The notes: generated by a model not told the origin, from the letters alone. DNA of 64,000 bases from Aliarcobacter thereius LMG 24486 (GCF_004214815.1 NZ_CP035926.1:1488001-1552000), one strand, 5' to 3'. Shown: positions 17,816 through 27,630, counted from the first letter of the stretch. Translations and numbers: made by a program.

Positions 17816-19012
17816 TTACTTACTTGAATTAATCATATAAGAAACAATTTCCTTAAGTTCATCATCACTTAAATCCGTTCCACCTTTTGGTGGCATAGCA
17901 TTTATACCGTTTATTGCATTATATAAAACTTTATCAAAACCTTGTTTATTGATATTTTCCCAAATAGCTTTATCTCCAACAACAGGTGCTCCTATTGCTT
18001 TATTTGAATGACAAGCTGCACAACCATAATCATTATAAAGTGTTTCACCAATTGAACTTTGTGTTTCCACTTTTGCTTTTAAATCTCTTTTTGTAGATAA
18101 TTTTTCATTTGCACTCAAAGTTAAATCATCTTTTATTTCAAGTTTTAAATTATTAATATTATCTTCTAAACAGTTACTCATACATCTAGTACCTGTTCCA
18201 TAATTTTTTGGATTTGAAAGATATTTTGTCATATTTTCAACTCCTAATTTTGGATTTTCAGGTGTATTCGTTTCAGGATAGAATCCATCAACATTTGGCA
18301 TAACTATCTTTAAAAATTGTTCTTTATCTAAAATAAAATCATCATCTAAAGATTCACCATCAATTTCAATATCATTAATAGATAACATATATGCTGTAAG
18401 AGCATATGTTTCACTATTTGTCAAAGTTTTTGGCGAGTTAAAAGGCATAGATTCCTGAATATACCAATATAATGTACTTGCATATGGCCAATATGAACCA
18501 ATTGTTCTATCTGGGCTATCTGGACTTGGATTTTCATCTGCTGGATTTAATCTTTGATTCTTTAAAGAAGCAAGACTTCCACCTGCAAGTTTAGGATAAC
18601 CTTTACCACCACTTCCAAAATCTCCATGACACATTACACATTGTGCATCATATAATTCTGAACCTTCTTCTACACTACCTTGTGCTTTTTTAGGATTTCC
18701 ATCTTCATCTAAAACTACTTTCCCTTCATGCATATCGAATTCAGGTAAACCTGTTCCGTCATACATAACATCAGTATCCCATGCAGCTAATTCAGTTTTT
18801 GTAGGTGCTCTTCCAATAGTAGAACCATCAAAACTATCCATATTTACATGATATTGAGAATATTTACCATCTTGTGTAGGATATTTAACAGCTCCATCAA
18901 CACTTGTTCCATTTTTAGAGTTTGAAGCATCATTACAAGCTATTAAAAAGAAACTTATTCCAACAGCAAGAAGAGTATTCTTAAGCATGTTTGTGTTTTC
19001 TAATTTGAACAT
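17816..19012 (-). CDS. soxD: dihaem cytochrome c subunit SoxD of sulfane dehydrogenase
   Basis: SoxD is the electron-accepting cytochrome partner of the molybdoprotein SoxC, which oxidises SoxY-bound sulfane. Two haem c sites are present: C125-V-M-C128-H129 and C331-A-A-C334-H335. The N-terminus has a lipobox (FFLIAC, C26), so it is probably a lipoprotein. The ATG at 19012 is chosen over the one at 18988 because it has an AAGGAG site at good spacing. It overlaps the end of soxC by 32 bases, giving tight coupling. Confidence 0.92.
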   Translation of the reverse strand: MFKLENTNMLKNTLLAVGISFFLIACNDASNSKNGTSVDGAVKYPTQDGKYSQYHVNMDSFDGSTIGRAPTKTELAAWDTDVMYDGTGLPEFDMHEGKVVLDEDGNPKKAQGSVEEGSELYDAQCVMCHGDFGSGGKGYPKLAGGSLASLKNQRLNPADENPSPDSPDRTIGSYWPYASTLYWYIQESMPFNSPKTLTNSETYALTAYMLSINDIEIDGESLDDDFILDKEQFLKIVMPNVDGFYPETNTPENPKLGVENMTKYLSNPKNYGTGTRCMSNCLEDNINNLKLEIKDDLTLSANEKLSTKRDLKAKVETQSSIGETLYNDYGCAACHSNKAIGAPVVGDKAIWENINKQGFDKVLYNAINGINAMPPKGGTDLSDDELKEIVSYMINSSK

Positions 19013-20315
19013 TATTACACTCTCCTTTTGAAGTAATTTCCCAAGTTACAATAGCATTTCTATGATAAACAGATTCAACTCCAATTGCACTTGTTTCTTG
19101 ATCAATAGTTGGTTGCACATTTCCAAAATCATCATAAGCTCTACTTGATAATAAAAGTGGATTTCCATCCCATTTATAAATATAACTAAATCTAGTCCAA
19201 GATTTTGGAAGAACTAATCCTTTTAGCTTAGCTTCTACCCAATTATTTCCACCATCAAAAGAGATATCAACTCCTTTTATAGTTCCATGTCCACTCCAAG
19301 CTAATCCTTCAATCTCTACTGTATCACCTTTTTTTAGATGAGTCCAAGGTTTTTCAGGACATGGTTTTGTAATTACAGAATTTACTTCATTAACCCAAAA
19401 GAACCTTACAGCTTTTCCATCTTTTTGAAGTATAGTATATTTTGAAGTCTCTTCTTTTGCATGCCAAGGTTTATCACTAAATTCTAATCTTTTTAACCAT
19501 TTAGTATTTAAATTACCTTCCCATCCTGGAACTACAAGTCTTACAGGATATCCTTGCTCTGGTCTTAATGCTTCACCATTTTGTCCCCAAACTACCATTA
19601 CATCATCTAAAGCTTTTTCTACTGGAATTGTTCTTGGATTTGAAGCATTATCACTTCCAACAGCCAACATCCAAACAGCATCTTTTTCCAATCCAATATC
19701 TTCTAAAATTGTCTTAAGCATAACTCCTGTCCATTGTGCTGAACTCATCATACCTTTCATAAATTGTAAACTATTAAATTGAGGACCTCTCCATTCTGGA
19801 CTCCCATTTGCTGGACACTCTATAAAATATGTTCTTGTTTCACTTGGGTATCTTTTTAAATCTTCCAAAGTTAAAACAACTTCTCTTTTTACTTTTCCAT
19901 GAATCATTAATCTAAATTCATTAGGATCAATATGTGCAGTTCCTCCATGGTTTCTTGTAAAGAAAAGACCATTTGGAGTAATTATTCCTTCACTTTCATG
20001 AATTGGACACATTGAAATTGATGCATATGCATCTCCTGATGATAATAAATCATGCGTTCTTCTTATGTTATTGTGTTCATATGGCGATGGAATACCATAT
20101 AAGTTTTTATCCACCGTATCACCTAACTTCTGCCCCCAAGGTGCTTCTTTGATAATAGCTTCATCATCTGCACTTAGAGAAACAGGTGATAAAATTGAAG
20201 CTGCACTAATTGCCCCAGCTAAGTTAATAGCAGTTTTTTTAAAAAAATCTCTTCTACTTGTAATTTCTACTAAAGAAGAGTTATTTTCAGTGCTTAAAAC
20301 TTCACTATTTTTCAA
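18981..20315 (-). CDS. soxC: sulfane dehydrogenase molybdenum subunit SoxC
   Basis: SoxC belongs to the sulfite oxidase family and, with SoxD, removes electrons from SoxY-bound sulfane sulfur in the periplasm. The 444-residue protein has a Tat signal (SRRDFFK, residues 20-26) and the molybdenum-ligating cysteine C167 in YFIECPANGS. RLVVPGWEGNLNTKWLKR and the C-terminal dimerisation domain complete the fold. The start is a TTG preceded by the near-perfect ribosome site AAGGAGGT. It is the first gene of the sox run. Confidence 0.95.
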   Translation of the reverse strand: MKNSEVLSTENNSSLVEITSRRDFFKKTAINLAGAISAASILSPVSLSADDEAIIKEAPWGQKLGDTVDKNLYGIPSPYEHNNIRRTHDLLSSGDAYASISMCPIHESEGIITPNGLFFTRNHGGTAHIDPNEFRLMIHGKVKREVVLTLEDLKRYPSETRTYFIECPANGSPEWRGPQFNSLQFMKGMMSSAQWTGVMLKTILEDIGLEKDAVWMLAVGSDNASNPRTIPVEKALDDVMVVWGQNGEALRPEQGYPVRLVVPGWEGNLNTKWLKRLEFSDKPWHAKEETSKYTILQKDGKAVRFFWVNEVNSVITKPCPEKPWTHLKKGDTVEIEGLAWSGHGTIKGVDISFDGGNNWVEAKLKGLVLPKSWTRFSYIYKWDGNPLLLSSRAYDDFGNVQPTIDQETSAIGVESVYHRNAIVTWEITSKGECNNVQIRKHKHA

Positions 20316-20319
20316 GTTG

Positions 20320-20327
20320 ACCTCCTT
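20320..20327 (-). promoter_or_regulatory. unusually strong ribosome site of soxC
   Basis: AAGGAGGT, fully complementary to the 16S rRNA tail, lies four bases before the TTG start of soxC. Most genes here have weaker AAAGG or GGAG sites. The strong site likely compensates for the weak TTG start codon and fixes the start. Confidence 0.8.
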
Positions 20328-20364
20328 AAAATTTTGACTATTTTTTAAATAGTTTCAAGTACTG

Positions 20365-20370
20365 ATTATA
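20365..20370 (-). promoter_or_regulatory. possible soxC promoter -10 box
   Basis: TATAAT on the minus strand about 50 bases before the soxC start, in the AT-rich soxC-antiporter gap. No clear -35 box or regulator site is seen, so this is a suggestion only. Confidence 0.35.
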
Positions 20371-20461
20371 TATTTCATAAGTTAAAATTAAACTTAAATT
20401 ATTAACTTTAGTTATAGAAATAATTCTTATAGTTACCATAAAATAGCATTTGTGTAGCATT

Positions 20462-20497
20462 AGTAAGATGTGTTATCTATAGAATATACATCTTACT
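20462..20497 (-). terminator. stem-loop downstream of the antiporter gene
   Basis: AGTAAGATGT and ACATCTTACT form a perfect 10-bp stem around a 16-base loop, 20 bases after the antiporter stop. It lacks a good T-run, so it may be a weak terminator or an operator for the sox promoter region. Confidence 0.4.
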
Positions 20498-20516
20498 TTA
20501 TAATTTATAAAATAGT

Positions 20517-21695
20517 TTAAGTGTTTTTTTCACTTTCAGGAGTATCTAGTTTAAACAATTTATATAATTTTCTCAATACAATCATTATAATTAGAGCATT
20601 TAACATACTTGCTATGATAAAGGCAAAATATTGTTCTTGAGTAATTAATTTAAAATTATATGAAATCATGGCAATTGCCACTAAAAATGTAAGAGGCATT
20701 GAATCACTCAATGCGAAAAGTGCAGTATATTTTGCTTTTAAGTAGTTATAAAAAACCAAATAAGAACTTATAAATCTAATTATAACCATAGCAATCATTA
20801 TAAATAATGCATGTTTTAAAATATCAAGAGTAATCATATCAAGTTTTACTGTTGAACCTGTATATATAAAAAATATTGGTGCAAAAAACCCAAAACCAAA
20901 AGACTCTATTTTATGTAATAAAATCTCTTTTTTATTAAAAAACATTTTAAAGAATAATCCACCTGCAAAAGCTCCTAAAACAACATCTATTCTTAAAATC
21001 AACATAATTGATACTAAAATTAAAAGCAAAGATATTGAAAATCTTATATCTTGATCTAGTTTATCATCTTTTTCATCTGGTATTAAATATTTTTTAACTT
21101 CAGGAAACCACCAAAATAGCATATATGAAAATCTAAGTAAAATAATTGACACAACAACAACACTGATTATTAGTACTATTGATATAAAAAAATCTTTTGT
21201 AAATCCATACTCAGTATATCCACTAAAAAGTGCAAGAGCTAAAATACTAACAAACTCTCCAACCACTCCAATAGAAAGAGCCAAGTTTAACCAAGGTTCA
21301 TCTTTACCATACTCTTTTATAAGCATCATTAAAATACCTAAAGAAAAAATAGGAAAAGCCACAAAATATGTTAATCCTAAATCAAAAAACCAACATACAA
21401 AACCTGAAATTGCATATAAAGATATAAAATAAAATATTACATTTAAAGTCATAGTAGCTTTTATAACTTTTACAAGTTTTAAATTTATCTCTAATCCAGC
21501 TAGAAACATCAAATATACAAAACCAAATTTTGCCACAAGCTGTAGTGTTTCATCATCATAAATAAGCCCAAAATATCCACATAGTAAACCTAAACTTATT
21601 TCAACAACAACTATTGGTGTTTTTAATATTTTTGAAATAAGAGGAGATGTCATTATTATTGTACAAATTGTAATAACTAATATAATCTTTTCCAT
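20517..21695 (-). CDS. cation:proton antiporter (CPA2 family)
   Basis: A 392-residue inner-membrane protein with about twelve hydrophobic helices and no soluble C-terminal domain. The pattern, with LAKFGFVYLMFLAGLEINL in the early helices and DVVLGAFAGGLFF in a later one, matches the CPA2 (Kef/NapA-like) Na+/H+ or K+/H+ exchangers. The regulatory TrkA-N domain of KefB/C is absent. The ion is not determinable. Its start is five bases after the helicase stop. Confidence 0.8.
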   Translation of the reverse strand: MEKIILVITICTIIMTSPLISKILKTPIVVVEISLGLLCGYFGLIYDDETLQLVAKFGFVYLMFLAGLEINLKLVKVIKATMTLNVIFYFISLYAISGFVCWFFDLGLTYFVAFPIFSLGILMMLIKEYGKDEPWLNLALSIGVVGEFVSILALALFSGYTEYGFTKDFFISIVLIISVVVVSIILLRFSYMLFWWFPEVKKYLIPDEKDDKLDQDIRFSISLLLILVSIMLILRIDVVLGAFAGGLFFKMFFNKKEILLHKIESFGFGFFAPIFFIYTGSTVKLDMITLDILKHALFIMIAMVIIRFISSYLVFYNYLKAKYTALFALSDSMPLTFLVAIAMISYNFKLITQEQYFAFIIASMLNALIIMIVLRKLYKLFKLDTPESEKNT

Positions 21696-21700
21696 ATATT

Positions 21701-23752
21701 CTAGATATCCTCACTATCTGTTTTTTTCTCTACGAGTCCTGCTTCTTTTAAAAATAAACTTGGCACAAAACTCATTTTCTTTATTCTGTCATATTTTGCA
21801 TAAGATAAATATAAAATATCTTTTGCTCTTGTTACAGCAACATAAAATAGCCTTCTTTCCTCTTCTATACTTCCACCTTTGCTCATTAGCTTTCTATTTG
21901 GAAATCTTCCATCCATTAAATCAATTATATATACTTCTTTAAATTCCAAACCTTTACTTGCATGAATTGATAATAAATTTACTCCATCACCTTCACTTAA
22001 CTCACTTCCACCCAAAATCATAGCATTTAGGAATCTATATAGTTCATTATAGTTTCTTGATAGGTTTCTTAAAATCTCAACTTTTTGATTTAATTTTGCA
22101 ACAGATTTAAACTTCAAAATTTCATTTACAGTTCCATCTTTTTGTGTTGCTCTTTTTATACTTAAATGCTCTTTTAATTTTGAGTAAACCAATGAAGTCC
22201 CAATATTTACTATCATATTTGTAGGATTTTTTACTCTTTTTAACTGTTTTAATAAAAGATAGAAATCATAAATATATTTTGCACCATCAACTGATAATTT
22301 TGGATGTTTTAAAATAGGATTTGCAAAAAATGCTTCATCAAAACTACAATCTTTAAATTTTGCAATACTTCCAAGCTCTATAAAATCATCAAATAAACCT
22401 AATTGATAAGAACTCTTTTTTGTTTCAAAAGGATTATTAATACTTTTTAATGGTTCAAGTAAACCTTTTACAGCATCTTTTTCTCCAAGTTTCATTAAAG
22501 CATCAAAGATATCTTTTGCAACTGCTTTCCCAATACCTTTTCCATACTCTAAAATATGAATAAATGCCATCATATCACTTGAATTTACTTGTAAAGTCAA
22601 AACATCTAAAATATATTTTACTTCAACTGAATCAAAAAAACTCATCCCACCTTTTCTTTTTGCAGGAATTCCAAGTTCTCTTAAGTTTGCTTCAATACCA
22701 TCTGCACTTGAATTATTTCTATATATTATTGCAATATCACTGTATGGAGTTGAAGTTTTTGATATAAGACTTGAGATATACTCATATTGTAAAAAGAGTT
22801 CTTCAAAAACGAGAAGTTTTGGTTGATAAATATTCTCTTGTCTTACAACATCAAGCTTCTTTGGATAAATTCTATCATTGTGTTCAATCACTTTTGTTGC
22901 TAAATCTAAGATTGGTTTTGTAGATCTATAATTCTTTTTTAAAGTAAAAACTTTTGCATTCTCATATTTTTCACTAAAACTAGAGATAATTTTAATATCT
23001 GAACCATTAAAAGCATAAATACTTTGATCATAATCTCCCACACAAAATAGAGATTTTGATTTAAAAGAGTCAAGTAATCGTCCTTGTAATGGATTTGTAT
23101 CTTGATATTCATCTACTAGAATTTCTTTAAATTCAAAGTAATTATCTTTTAATACTTCAAGCATTGTAGTTAATAAATCATCAAAATTTACATATCCAAA
23201 CTCTTTTTTTAAACTGTTAAATTCATCAATTACATCTTCATATATCAAAGTATATAGTTCATGTGCTGGATTCTTATCTTTTATCCATGTAATAAAGTCT
23301 TCATTATTGTTTGCATTTAAATAAAGTGAATATAAATCATATAAATATCCACCATCATAAGGATTTGTACCATCCTCTCTTTGAGTAAAAACTCTTTTTT
23401 CATAAATTGATTTAAATAGAGTTTTAAGTTCATTTGGTTGTTTTAAAGTTATATTTATCTCTAATTCTTTAAGTAGTTTAAATGATATTGAGTGAAAAGT
23501 TCCAGCTTTTATCTCTTTTGCTATATCTTCTGAAAATATTTTTGCAACTCTATTTACCATCTCTAAAGCTGCTTTATTTGTAAAAGTTAAAAGTAAAATT
23601 TCACTTGGTTTTACACCATTATTTATCAAATGCGAAATTCTTCCAACTATTGTAGATGTTTTTCCTGTTCCTGCACTTGCAATTACAAGATTATTTCCAT
23701 ATTCGCAAATTGCTGCTTCTTTTTGTTCTATGTTAAGTGTTGATAATGGCAT
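21701..23752 (-). CDS. UvrD/PcrA/Rep-type DNA helicase
   Basis: A 683-residue superfamily 1A 3'-5' DNA helicase. Motif I is ASAGTGKT (25-32), Ia is LLTFTNKAALEM, II is VDEYQDTNPLQ (about 215), III is VGDYDQSIYAFNGSD, IV is KNYRS, V is VNLLSIHASKGLEF and VI is EERRLFYVAVTRA. Such helicases act in repair and in restarting stalled replication. Which paralogue (UvrD, PcrA, Rep) is not settled by sequence alone. Confidence 0.93.
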   Translation of the reverse strand: MPLSTLNIEQKEAAICEYGNNLVIASAGTGKTSTIVGRISHLINNGVKPSEILLLTFTNKAALEMVNRVAKIFSEDIAKEIKAGTFHSISFKLLKELEINITLKQPNELKTLFKSIYEKRVFTQREDGTNPYDGGYLYDLYSLYLNANNNEDFITWIKDKNPAHELYTLIYEDVIDEFNSLKKEFGYVNFDDLLTTMLEVLKDNYFEFKEILVDEYQDTNPLQGRLLDSFKSKSLFCVGDYDQSIYAFNGSDIKIISSFSEKYENAKVFTLKKNYRSTKPILDLATKVIEHNDRIYPKKLDVVRQENIYQPKLLVFEELFLQYEYISSLISKTSTPYSDIAIIYRNNSSADGIEANLRELGIPAKRKGGMSFFDSVEVKYILDVLTLQVNSSDMMAFIHILEYGKGIGKAVAKDIFDALMKLGEKDAVKGLLEPLKSINNPFETKKSSYQLGLFDDFIELGSIAKFKDCSFDEAFFANPILKHPKLSVDGAKYIYDFYLLLKQLKRVKNPTNMIVNIGTSLVYSKLKEHLSIKRATQKDGTVNEILKFKSVAKLNQKVEILRNLSRNYNELYRFLNAMILGGSELSEGDGVNLLSIHASKGLEFKEVYIIDLMDGRFPNRKLMSKGGSIEEERRLFYVAVTRAKDILYLSYAKYDRIKKMSFVPSLFLKEAGLVEKKTDSEDI

Positions 23753-23854
23753 ATGTAGCTTAGAATTGATTTTGTTTATTAAGTTTTGTCATTGTGGAAT
23801 ATTAGCATAAAAGATTTAAGCTAGATTGAAATAGTTTTGAAAAAAAAGCAAAAA

Positions 23855-23883
23855 AAAAGACCGCCTAGGGGAAGCGGTCTTTT
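23855..23883. terminator. bidirectional terminator between the NnrS gene and the helicase
   Basis: AAAAGACCGC and GCGGTCTTTT form a perfect 10-bp stem with a nine-base loop, flanked by an A-run on one side and Ts on the other. It is the most GC-rich element of the 265-base gap (23753-24017) between the helicase start and the NnrS gene end. Nothing else is evident in the gap. Confidence 0.8.
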
Positions 23884-24017
23884 CTACACAAGGAAACATA
23901 AAAAAATTATCTATTTAAGAAACTTATCTTAAAATACTATAAATAAGTCTGTTTTTAACTTACTTACGGTGAAAGTATAATATATAAAAGTTAATAGAAG
24001 ATTAATCTATACTTAAA

Positions 24018-25241
24018 CTATATACTCCATTTACTTTTTTTCTCAATTTTCTTTTCTGGTTCAATTAAAATTACTATATATTTTAAACTCCATACAAGTA
24101 ATAAAACTATAAATATTATAGTACTTAATTCAATGAAAACCGTATAGCTTAATCCAAAATCCATACTAATTGAAGAAAAAATTCTAAGCAAAACGAAAAT
24201 TTGTAAAAATATAAAAATTAATTTTGCAAAAAGTTTTGTCTCAATTTTTCTTCCAGAATGTCCTAAAATAACTCTTGTTCCAAATCCTATTAAAACCGTT
24301 ACAAAATATCCTAGAGCTAAAGTATGTATTACAATCTTTTCAAAATATATATTTGGGTAAATATATGCAAAAATTGACTCTATAATTGATATGAAAAATG
24401 CTATAACAATCCAATATATTCCTAAATGCAATATCCAAACTATTGCTGGTGTTTTAAATGTAGGAAGCTTCCATTTATATAGTTCTATTAGTAGAAATAA
24501 AAAAATTGGAATATCTATAAATAGATTTAATTTTGCATCTTCAAAACTTAAAATGATAACTTTTATAAGAAGTAATATAAAAAAAATATTTAATAAATAG
24601 TGACTTTTGTTTATTTGATAATCAGGAACCATAACTCTTGTAAAAAAAGGAATCATTCTTTGTGAAATAGTAAAAACTATCATAAATAAAAATAGATAAA
24701 ATCCACTATTTATTGAAATTTTTAATAACTCATATGAATAATTTGTAACTATATTTGAGAAAATATATATAAAATGAGATATTAATCCAGTAAAAAATGA
24801 GATAAGTATCCATTTTGTATCATTTTTATCTGGCATTGTACTTTTTTTATGAATTTTATATAAAAGCACAAAACTTAAAATTTGGGCAAAAAGCATTAGT
24901 ATTTGAAAATATATTATAAGTTTTGAATAGAATATTATTGATAGAAAAAATCCTAAACTAGCTATAAAATATAGATAAAATTGTTTCATATATTCCTTAG
25001 ATTCTATCTCTGCTTGCATTAAAAATTTTGGGAAAACTACAAATAAAAATCCTAAGAAAAACTGTATAAATACTATAAAAATAAGTGCATATGCATGATA
25101 TGTATATAAACTTGAATCAATATTTATATATGAGCCAAAAGCAAGTCCAAATAAAGCCATAAATAGAATAAAAAAAACTATTCCATTTGTAAAAAATGGC
25201 TGATGTGGTTGAGAACAAAATTTTTTGTACCATGAAATCAT
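24018..25241 (-). CDS. NnrS family membrane protein
   Basis: A 407-residue polytopic membrane protein with about twelve helices. Family signs are QPHQPFFTNG near the start, AYALIFIVFIQFFLGFLFVVFPKF, MIPFFTRVMVPDY in the middle and GFGTRVILGHSGR near the end. NnrS proteins are haem- and copper-containing proteins linked to nitric oxide and nitrite stress; the histidines in YHAYALIF and LGHSGR fit metal binding. It stands alone before a bidirectional terminator. Confidence 0.85.
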   Translation of the reverse strand: MISWYKKFCSQPHQPFFTNGIVFFILFMALFGLAFGSYINIDSSLYTYHAYALIFIVFIQFFLGFLFVVFPKFLMQAEIESKEYMKQFYLYFIASLGFFLSIIFYSKLIIYFQILMLFAQILSFVLLYKIHKKSTMPDKNDTKWILISFFTGLISHFIYIFSNIVTNYSYELLKISINSGFYLFLFMIVFTISQRMIPFFTRVMVPDYQINKSHYLLNIFFILLLIKVIILSFEDAKLNLFIDIPIFLFLLIELYKWKLPTFKTPAIVWILHLGIYWIVIAFFISIIESIFAYIYPNIYFEKIVIHTLALGYFVTVLIGFGTRVILGHSGRKIETKLFAKLIFIFLQIFVLLRIFSSISMDFGLSYTVFIELSTIIFIVLLLVWSLKYIVILIEPEKKIEKKSKWSI

Positions 25242-25320
25242 AATAAATTCTCCAATTATTGAAATTTGTTTAGAATAATAGCTAGTTTAAAAAGATTTTG
25301 AGTTGATTTTAATTAAGAGT

Positions 25321-25352
25321 TAAAAGTAAGAAAAATAAATTTCTTACTTTTA
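25321..25352. terminator. terminator-like hairpin after tpx
   Basis: TAAAAGTAAGAAA and TTTCTTACTTTTA form a perfect 13-bp stem with a six-base loop between tpx and the NnrS gene. The T-run on the minus strand is short, but the stem is long and lies seven bases after the tpx stop. Confidence 0.65.
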
Positions 25353-25358
25353 GATTTT

Positions 25359-25898
25359 TTAGTGACAAGAACCACAACAAGAAGTTGTTGTAGCTTCTTT
25401 TGCAGCTTCTAAAACTTCAGCATAGTTTGGTTCACTTGTTATTTCTGGAACAATTTGTTTGTATGTAATTTTTCCAGAAGCATTTATTATAAATATTGCT
25501 CTTGCACTTAATCCTGCTAATGGACCATTTGCTTGTAATACTCCATAAGATTTTGAAAATGCTTTTGCTCTAAAATCTGATGCAACTTTTAAATTTTCTA
25601 TTCCTTCAGTTGTACAAAATCTTTTCATTGCAAATGGTAAATCCATAGAAACAATAATCAACTCTGCATTTGAAATTTTAGATGCTTCTTCATTAAATCT
25701 TCTAGCTTCTGCTGCACAAACTCCTGTATCTAAAGAAGGAACTGCAATAATAATTTGAGCTTTTCCTTGTTGTCCACCAATAGTAACATCACTTAAATCA
25801 GCTCCAACTGCACTTACAACAGGAGCTAAATCTCCAACTTTTACTTCTGTTCCACTTAAATTTACTTCTAATTCACCTTTAAATTTTACTGTTGCCAT
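25359..25898 (-). CDS. tpx: thiol peroxidase Tpx with a cysteine-rich tail
   Basis: An atypical two-cysteine peroxiredoxin that reduces hydrogen and alkyl peroxides using thioredoxin. The peroxidatic cysteine is C61 in PSLDTGVCAAEARRF and the resolving cysteine is C95 in MKRFCTTEG. At 179 residues it is slightly longer than the usual 165-168 because of a C-terminal tail ending SCCGSCH, a possible metal-binding or redox motif not usual for Tpx. It stands as a single gene. Confidence 0.93.
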   Translation of the reverse strand: MATVKFKGELEVNLSGTEVKVGDLAPVVSAVGADLSDVTIGGQQGKAQIIIAVPSLDTGVCAAEARRFNEEASKISNAELIIVSMDLPFAMKRFCTTEGIENLKVASDFRAKAFSKSYGVLQANGPLAGLSARAIFIINASGKITYKQIVPEITSEPNYAEVLEAAKEATTTSCCGSCH

Positions 25899-25974
25899 TT
25901 TATATCCTTTATATTGTATTTAAATAAAATATTCAAACAAAATTATATTCATTTAGGATAAACTTTATCTTAAT

Positions 25975-26808
25975 TTATATCAAGCTAATTTTATCTTCTT
26001 CAAGTTTGATTTTTTTCTCTTCTAAAAGCTTTGTTAAAGTAGCTTTAAAAGCCTTTTTACTCATAGCAAAAACATCTTTTATATCATTTGCATCACTTTT
26101 ATATGTAAAGTTTATAACTCCACCATTTTCTTTTAAAATATCTAAAACTTTATCTTCATCAACTTTTTGCCCTATTTTTTGTAAGCTAATATCCAATTTT
26201 CCATCTTCTCTTAAATTTTTTATATAAGCTCTTTTTTTATCACCTATTTTAATATTTTCAAAAATTTCAGAGTGAAAAATCATACCTTCATAAAGATTAT
26301 CTACAATTACTTTATATCCAAGTGGAGTTTTTGAATATAAAATTATTTCTACCTCATCACCTTGCTTTAAACCTTTTACTTCACTATTTAAAATATATTT
26401 CTCACTTGCAATTAATCTATTTGTTCTATCATCAAATTGCATTTGTAATACTTTATAAGCTCCTACAAAAAAGCTTCCTTTTTGTCTATTTTTTGGAACA
26501 AGTAAATCTTTTGCTAATCCAATATCAACAAAATATCCAAACTTTGCACTATCAACTATTTTTAAACTAGCAAACTCATTTAGATATATATATGGTTTTA
26601 ATGTTGTTGCAACAAGTCTATCTTCACTATCTGTATAAATAAAAACATCTATTAAACTGTCTATATTCATCTCTTTTTTTACATAAGCATTTGGAAGTAA
26701 AACTTCTGTTTCATCTGCACTTATTAGATAAATTCCAGGTTCACTTACTCTATTTACTTTTAGAGTATTTACAATACCTTGAACTATTTTTTCATTTAAT
26801 TTTTTCAT
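25975..26808 (-). CDS. CvfB-like S1-domain RNA-binding protein
   Basis: A 277-residue protein with tandem S1-like OB folds followed by a C-terminal winged helix, the CvfB/YitL arrangement. Visible pieces are SLKIVDSAKFGYFVDIGLAKDLLVP, a second S1 unit with GYKVIVDNLYEGMIFHSEIF, RAYIKNLREDGKLDISLQ, and the final winged-helix with KKAFKATLTKLLEEKKI. CvfB influences virulence gene expression in staphylococci; its role here is unknown. It lies 18 bases after the metal permease gene start side and may share its transcript. Confidence 0.8.
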   Translation of the reverse strand: MKKLNEKIVQGIVNTLKVNRVSEPGIYLISADETEVLLPNAYVKKEMNIDSLIDVFIYTDSEDRLVATTLKPYIYLNEFASLKIVDSAKFGYFVDIGLAKDLLVPKNRQKGSFFVGAYKVLQMQFDDRTNRLIASEKYILNSEVKGLKQGDEVEIILYSKTPLGYKVIVDNLYEGMIFHSEIFENIKIGDKKRAYIKNLREDGKLDISLQKIGQKVDEDKVLDILKENGGVINFTYKSDANDIKDVFAMSKKAFKATLTKLLEEKKIKLEEDKISLI

Positions 26809-26826
26809 TAGTTTTTCCGTCTTTTT

Positions 26827-27621
26827 TTATTTTTTCAAAATTTTTACAATTGCTAAAGCAACAACACTTATCATAACAATACTTGCACCTGAACTTATAT
26901 CATATAAATATGATATTGCTAATCCACTTAAAGTAAATATTGTAGCTAAAACTGAGCTAAGAATCATCATAGTTGATAATTTATTAGAAAAAGCTTCGGC
27001 AAGATATGTAGGAATTGTAAGAAGTGCAATAACTAATATTAATCCTACTGCTTTTATTGCTGCAACTACACAAAGAGCTGATAATATAAGTATTAATGTA
27101 TAGAAAAACTTAACATTTATTCCTCTTAAATATGCAAACTCACTATCATATGAAACTGCTAAAATCTCTTTATAAAATATTGCAATAATAGCAATAATAA
27201 AAATATCAAGTGCTATCATATAGTATAAATCACTTAATGAAACTGCAATAATACTTCCAAATAGATAACTCATCAAATCAACATTATATCCAGGAGTTAA
27301 ATCAATAAACACTATTCCTATTGCCATTCCACTTGCCCACATCATTCCAATAATTGCATCAACTCTACTTCTATTTTTTAAAGTTATTATTGCAATTAAG
27401 ATTGCTGTTAATATAGCAAAAACTGTTGCTCCAAACAAAACAGGTATTCCTAAAAATATAGCTATTCCTATTCCTCCATAAGCACTATGTGCTATTCCTC
27501 CTGTTAAAAAAGTAATTTTATTTACAACAACCAAACTTCCAATAACACCAGCAGCAATTGAGATTAAAACTCCTGCAATTATTGCATTTTGTATAAAATC
27601 ATATTGTAATATCTCTAACAT
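26827..27621 (-). CDS. metal ABC transporter permease (ZnuB-like)
   Basis: A 264-residue inner-membrane permease of the ABC-3 (zinc/manganese) family with seven to nine helices. The family segments FLTGGIAHSAYGGIG, IGMMWASGMAIGIVFIDLTPGY and AIKAVGLILVIALLTIPTYLAE are present. It lies nine bases after the ATPase gene, forming a ZnuCB pair without a ZnuA-type binding protein nearby. The metal is most likely zinc but manganese is possible. Confidence 0.88.
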   Translation of the reverse strand: MLEILQYDFIQNAIIAGVLISIAAGVIGSLVVVNKITFLTGGIAHSAYGGIGIAIFLGIPVLFGATVFAILTAILIAIITLKNRSRVDAIIGMMWASGMAIGIVFIDLTPGYNVDLMSYLFGSIIAVSLSDLYYMIALDIFIIAIIAIFYKEILAVSYDSEFAYLRGINVKFFYTLILILSALCVVAAIKAVGLILVIALLTIPTYLAEAFSNKLSTMMILSSVLATIFTLSGLAISYLYDISSGASIVMISVVALAIVKILKK

Positions 27622-27630
27622 CTTTTTACC

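Noticed and set aside
18986-18988. ATG at 18988 as the start of soxD
   Set aside because: It has no ribosome site, while the ATG at 19012 has AAGGAG at good spacing; both keep the lipobox.
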